NCBI GenBank assembly: GCA_025927935.1
Contig: JAICKM010000293.1
Coordinates: 1 to 8,110, forward strand
Length of the DNA: 8,110 bases
Direction: 5' to 3'
Source of the DNA: Chloroflexia bacterium
GTDB lineage: Bacteria; Chloroflexota; Chloroflexia; QHBQ01; JADMIH01
Below the pieces are notes generated by a model that was not told the origin of the DNA, did no database searches, and saw only the letters and a list, made by a program, of their open reading frames with translations. The first letter of the stretch is position 1. Every line of letters begins with the position of its first letter. The position numbers were made by a program, and so were the translations under genes. Of the stretch, positions 5,610 through 8,110 are shown piece by piece.

Positions 5610-6974
5610 ATGCAATCAATAAGAGGACTACTGCGGTTGGTGCTGCTCGGCGTTGTTCTGGTCGCCCTGGCGGTCACCACCACATCGGCCAGGGCCGCTG
5701 GGGCAGCCCAGGCGGCGCCCAACGACGCGACCCAGGCCCGGCTGCGGGTGAGCCAGTGCGTCTACGGCGAGCCCGAGATGGACATTTACCTCAACGGCCA
5801 GATCCCGGTGGACGCCGATATTCCACTGGCCGTCCGGCAGGGCGATGTCACCCGCTACGAGTACCTGGCGCCAGGCACGCACAGCCTGGTCGTCGTGCCC
5901 AACGGCCAGGACCTGAGCAAGGCGTTCCTCGGCCCGCTCGACGTGACCCTGGCTGCCGGCCATCGCTACACGGTGGTGGCGCTTGGCCAGAAGGACGAGC
6001 CGAGCCACCAGGCGCTGGTGATCGACGAGACGGCCGCGGCGGCGGCTATCGGGGCGGGGCCGCTCGACTTCGTGCACTTCATGGTGAACAACATCCGGGG
6101 GCTGGCCGGCATCGATTTCTACCAGGGCGGCATCGTCCGCGACGCCAACGTGCCCTACGGCGGTTTCAAGGCCGCGCGCTGGCCGGTCGGCTGGTGGAAG
6201 GGCCTGAAGGTCACGGTGGCCGGCGCGCCCGACCAGCCGCTCGACCCCGGCTTCGACGGCGACGGCTATAATCCGCCCGCGCTGTCCACGCTCGACTGCT
6301 TCGGCGGCACCTATCCCGGCACCATCGGCCAGGACTTCGATACGCACAGCAGCGCCAACACCAGCCCGCTGAACGCCGTCGACCTGCTGCAGGCGTTCAA
6401 CGCCGAGGCGGGGAAGAGCGGGAAGGGCAGCCCGTCGAACAACACCTTCCTGGCCGCGGTGCAGGCGGCCGGCCTGACCGACCTGCTGGCGCACGGCGGC
6501 CCGTATATCATCTTCGCGCCGACCGACGAGGCGTTTGCCGCGCTGCCCAAGGGCACGCTCGACGCGCTGATGGCCGACAAGCAGGCGCTCGGCGCCTTCC
6601 TGCGCCGCCATATCGTGGCCGGCTACTATCCGCCGCTGACGCTGGTGAAAGTCAAGTACGTGGGGCGCTTCGACCGCACCGTCACCAACCTGCTGGGCGA
6701 ACCGGTGGTGCTCGCCACCGCCAGCGACGACGGCCTGCTGATCAACGGCGAGAACGCCGGCAACTCGGACAGCGTCATGGTGGCGGGCGGCACGCGGCTG
6801 TTCCCCTGGATCGGCAAGGTCCTGCTCCCGGCCACGGCGGCGCCCGGCATGCCGCGTACCGGCGCCGGCACGACGGCGGGGCCGCTCCCGGCGGGTCTAG
6901 CGGCGTTACTCCTCGCCACGCTGGCTTTGCTGCTGGCAGGGAGCCTGCTGCGGCGCCGAGTAATCCAGCGTTAG
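5610..6974 (+). CDS. DUF4397-fasciclin (FAS1) surface protein with MPRTG anchor
   Basis: The 454-residue protein is exported and probably held at the cell surface. An N-terminal signal peptide (about 1-30, core [19 protein letters not shown], end SARAA) is followed by a DUF4397 domain (about 44-150, [20 protein letters not shown] to YTVVALGQ). A less recognisable segment (151-270) has [20 protein letters not shown], a Trp-rich patch WPVGWWKG and an Asp/Gly stretch [16 protein letters not shown]1 domain (about 278-407) has the first conserved box [14 protein letters not shown] and the second around RRHIVAGYY. The C-terminus has MPRTG (414-418), a hydrophobic segment (about 428-446) and RRRVIQR, the three-part layout of a sortase sorting signal with Met in place of Leu. 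FAS1 domains mediate adhesion in many organisms; the ligand here is unknown. No sortase gene is in the window. Without a sortase, the tail could serve as a plain membrane anchor. Confidence 0.9.
   Translation: MQSIRGLLRLVLLGVVLVALAVTTTSARAAGAAQAAPNDATQARLRVSQCVYGEPEMDIYLNGQIPVDADIPLAVRQGDVTRYEYLAPGTHSLVVVPNGQDLSKAFLGPLDVTLAAGHRYTVVALGQKDEPSHQALVIDETAAAAAIGAGPLDFVHFMVNNIRGLAGIDFYQGGIVRDANVPYGGFKAARWPVGWWKGLKVTVAGAPDQPLDPGFDGDGYNPPALSTLDCFGGTYPGTIGQDFDTHSSANTSPLNAVDLLQAFNAEAGKSGKGSPSNNTFLAAVQAAGLTDLLAHGGPYIIFAPTDEAFAALPKGTLDALMADKQALGAFLRRHIVAGYYPPLTLVKVKYVGRFDRTVTNLLGEPVVLATASDDGLLINGENAGNSDSVMVAGGTRLFPWIGKVLLPATAAPGMPRTGAGTTAGPLPAGLAALLLATLALLLAGSLLRRRVIQR
6849..6863 (+). other. Sortase-like motif MPRTG codons
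   Basis: These five codons encode MPRTG, 36 residues before the C-terminal end of the fasciclin protein. They are followed by a short Gly/Ala/Pro linker, a hydrophobic segment and arginines. The canonical motif is LPxTG; Met at the first position is a conservative change. Anchoring by sortase is inferred from this layout only. Confidence 0.55.
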
Positions 6975-6991
6975 CAGGGTCAGCTCTACGG

Positions 6992-7036
6992 CGCGGGCGC
7001 TGGTGAACGACCGGCGCCCGCGTCGCGACGCGGGCG
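6992..7036 (+). terminator. Overlapping alternative hairpins after the fasciclin gene
   Basis: Segment A (6992-7004) pairs with segment B (7010-7022): nine G/C pairs, one U-G and three more, around the loop GAACG. The right half of B is also the left arm of a perfect 22-bp palindrome (7015-7036). The 8-base sequence CGCGGGCG occurs both in A (6992-6999) and in the palindrome's right arm (7029-7036). The two stems exclude each other. The location, 17 bases after the stop codon, suits a transcription terminator, but no T-tract follows (GTTAGCACGG). It may be a T-less terminator or an RNA-stabilising end. Confidence 0.5.
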
Positions 7037-7262
7037 TTAGCACGGCAAACGCCGATCGTCGTCCGCAGCTTGCGCTGCCGGGCGCTGCCGCTCGTGGCAC
7101 GCCGTGAACGAGCCAGGTGCGCTTGGCCGGTCCACCACATGATCCATAAAGCCCGGCATTCCTTTCATAAATTTCCTCGTAGATTTGTCCCGGCGGCACG
7201 AAGAGCGGGAAAACGTCCTATTGCAGATATATTTGCCCTATTCGCAGCAGGCCGAAAACCCG

Positions 7263-7280
7263 TATGTAAGCGCTGCCATA
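7263..7280. promoter_or_regulatory. LacI/CRE-like operator upstream of the sugar-binding gene
   Basis: TATGTAAGCGCTGCCATA is an inverted repeat: TATG pairs with CATA around the core AGCGCT, with two mismatched pairs. Its inner 14 bases, TGTAAGCGCTGCCA, fit the published CRE consensus TGWAANCGNTNWCA at all but one position. That core is characteristic of LacI/GalR-family regulators. It ends 6 bases before the -35 box and is centred near -50 from the predicted start, directly ahead of a sugar-uptake gene. No regulator gene is in the window. Activation or repression cannot be told from position alone. Confidence 0.6.
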
Positions 7281-7286
7281 ACCCTC

Positions 7287-7315
7287 TTGACAAACTGCCT
7301 CCGCTCGCGTAAGAT
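7287..7315 (+). promoter_or_regulatory. Sigma-70-type promoter for the sugar-transport operon
   Basis: A perfect TTGACA -35 box (7287-7292) is followed by a 17-base spacer and TAAGAT (7310-7315, four of six to the -10 consensus). Transcription would start near 7322, giving a leader of about 234 nt before the start codon at 7556. Confidence 0.65.
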
Positions 7316-7321
7316 GGGCGC

Positions 7322-7555
7322 TGTTGCCACCATCTCCGGGTGGCGACTCATCCTCGCAGCGTTCATCCACCACAACCACTCGTTTGTCCGGCAGGGTGCC
7401 GGAATGCTCACCCGCGCAGGGCAGGTCTGTGCCCCTAGAGTTGTAGCCGATCCCGGTATGGAGGGAGAAAGGAGGCGCTACCCCGCGCACCACGGTGTCT
7501 GGACCACACGGTCCCTGGTTCTAGAGGAGGGTTGGGTTTCCAAAGGAGGAATGGC
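7322..7555 (+). other. Structured 5' leader of the sugar-binding gene
   Basis: Several hairpins fit this leader. One is GTTGCCACC 7323-7331 with GGTGGCGAC 7339-7347 (9 bp including one G-U), right at the predicted transcript start. Another is TCCGGCA 7387-7393 with TGCCGGA 7397-7403 (7 bp). GGGCA 7419-7423 pairs with TGCCC 7430-7434, and GGACC 7501-7505 with GGTCC 7510-7514. None has a T-run, and I recognise no known riboswitch class. The frame open across the leader, ending at 7559, has no ribosome-binding site or protein-like composition. Confidence 0.4.
7542..7550 (+). promoter_or_regulatory. Strong ribosome-binding site with a decoy ATG
   Basis: AAAGGAGGA is a near-perfect Shine-Dalgarno sequence, with GGAGG ending 6 bases before the ATG at 7556. 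Another ATG at 7551 opens the two-codon frame ATG GCA TGA, whose stop overlaps the real start. It is only one base beyond the Shine-Dalgarno and so is unlikely to be used. The signal peptide with lipobox begins at 7556. Confidence 0.75.
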
Positions 7556-8110
7556 ATGAATCGCACACGCACCGTACTGCTAATGAGTCTCCTGGCCGTG
7601 TTCTCGATGCTTCTGACCGCCTGTGGGGGTGAGACGCCCACCGCCACCGCCGTGCCCTCGACGGGCAGCGGCGGCACCGCGGCGGATACCCCCGCCGCCG
7701 CCGTCGGGGGCGGCAAGCTCGAAATGTTCTCCTGGTGGACCACCGGGGGTGAAGAGGCGGGCCTCAAGGCCATGTACGCCCTGTATAAGCAGGATCACCC
7801 CAACGTCGAGATCGTCAATCAGGCTGTCGCTGGGGCCGCGGGCGCGGACGCCAAGGCCGTGCTCAAGAACCGCATGATCGGCGGCGACCCGCCCGACGCC
7901 TTCCAGGTACACATGGGCCATGAACTGCTCGACGGCTACGTGGCCGCGGGCCAGGTCGAGCCGCTGGACGACCTCTACAAGTCCGAGGGCTTCGACAAGG
8001 TCTTCCCCAAGGGCGTGCTCGACATCGTGTCGGGCGACGGCCACTACTGGTCTGTGCCGGTGAACATCCACCGCGCCAACGTGCTCTGGTATAACAAGAA
8101 GGTTTTCGCC
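7556..8110 (+). CDS. ABC transporter sugar-binding lipoprotein, glucose/mannose type (partial)
   Basis: The first 185 residues are present and the gene runs off the right edge. This is a family 1 extracellular solute-binding protein. It would capture a sugar outside the membrane and deliver it to an ABC permease whose genes should follow. A lipoprotein signal (MNRTRTVLLMSLLAVFSM) ends in the lipobox LTAC with Cys23 as the lipid-bearing residue. A low-complexity Thr/Ala/Pro/Gly tether (about 27-53) precedes the domain. The domain opens with LEMFSWWTTGGEEAGLKAM (55-73), followed by GGDPPDAFQVHMG (99-111) and YWSVPVNIHRANVLWYNKKV (164-183). These resemble the glucose/mannose-binding GtsA-like branch, which has WWTSGGE and VPVNVHR. 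The exact sugar is inferred from that likeness. An operator, promoter and structured leader of its own mark it as the first gene of its operon. Confidence 0.9.
   Translation, partial: MNRTRTVLLMSLLAVFSMLLTACGGETPTATAVPSTGSGGTAADTPAAAVGGGKLEMFSWWTTGGEEAGLKAMYALYKQDHPNVEIVNQAVAGAAGADAKAVLKNRMIGGDPPDAFQVHMGHELLDGYVAAGQVEPLDDLYKSEGFDKVFPKGVLDIVSGDGHYWSVPVNIHRANVLWYNKKVFA

Larger units (their letters stand above)
6975..7286. other. Non-coding stretch upstream of the sugar-transport promoter
   Basis: No convincing gene is seen. Small open frames exist on both strands, but they lack ribosome-binding sites, recognisable domains and the third-position G/C bias of the real genes. The stretch holds the alternative hairpins just described. 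GCGTTAGCA is repeated at 6968-6976 (spanning the fasciclin stop) and 7034-7042. A 6-bp stem, GCTCGT 7090-7095 with ACGAGC 7108-7113, is also present. A more AT-rich zone from about 7140 to 7250 includes TATATT near 7227, without a good -35 box. The LacI-like operator lies at its right end. Confidence 0.6.

Noticed and set aside
5628..6611. Long minus-strand open frame (327 codons) opposite the fasciclin gene
   Set aside because: It is a by-product of high GC content. Its translation is Arg/Val/Gly-rich without any recognisable domain, while the plus strand encodes clear DUF4397 and FAS1 motifs.
6906..7199. 97-codon minus-strand frame beginning MPPGQIYEEIYERN
   Set aside because: The first few residues look protein-like, but the rest runs through the palindrome and into the fasciclin 3' end antisense, with no domain or ribosome-binding site.
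7185..7559. 124-codon plus-strand frame ending with ATGA overlap at the sugar-binding gene start
   Set aside because: It spans the operator, promoter and leader, has no ribosome-binding site and lacks protein-like composition. The ATGA overlap comes from the two-codon decoy frame and is probably chance.
7580..8071. Minus-strand 163-codon frame opposite the sugar-binding gene
   Set aside because: It is antisense to clear lipobox and solute-binding motifs and is a shadow of the GC-rich coding strand.

Overview
The window is GC-rich DNA with strong G/C preference at third codon positions. It carries a protein mix typical of Chloroflexota of the Chloroflexia type: an HTH-STAND-WD40 giant, a DUF4397/fasciclin surface protein with a sortase-like tail, and a lipoprotein sugar-binding protein with a low-complexity linker. 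The phylum assignment is inferred from gene content and style; no rRNA or marker gene is present.

Layout. (1) Positions 2-79 hold the last 25 codons of an unidentified plus-strand gene. (2) Positions 86-267 form an inverted-repeat element, with 32-base arms and two mismatches, that fills the gap between two convergent genes. (3) Two minus-strand genes follow. A 1287-residue protein (4669 down to 806) has an XRE-type HTH, a novel-STAND NTPase, one membrane segment and fourteen WD40 repeats. A small SnoaL-like protein (745 down to 266) lies 60 bases downstream and may be co-transcribed. (4) The divergent control region (4670-4882) holds a good minus-strand promoter, a weaker plus-strand promoter whose -35 box overlaps it, and three TACGA repeats spaced exactly 12 bp over the minus-strand -10 and start site. 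(5) On the plus strand come a secreted four-cysteine protein of unknown function (4883-5518) and a secreted DUF4397-FAS1 protein with an MPRTG sortase-like anchor (5610-6974). (6) A 581-base non-coding stretch (6975-7555) holds two overlapping, mutually exclusive GC-rich hairpins after the fasciclin gene. It then has a LacI/CRE-like operator, a TTGACA-17-TAAGAT promoter and a leader of about 234 nt with several hairpins. (7) The leader runs into the start of an ABC glucose/mannose-type solute-binding lipoprotein, which is cut by the window end.

How it may work together. Two of the four main blocks are export-directed surface or secreted proteins. They diverge from a protein that looks like a membrane-tethered one-component regulator: DNA-binding HTH inside, STAND switch, one helix, and propellers probably outside. 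A working hypothesis, not a demonstrated fact, is that the STAND protein senses something at the envelope and controls its own promoter and the divergent secreted-protein genes. The sugar-binding protein starts a separate transport operon with its own LacI-type control.
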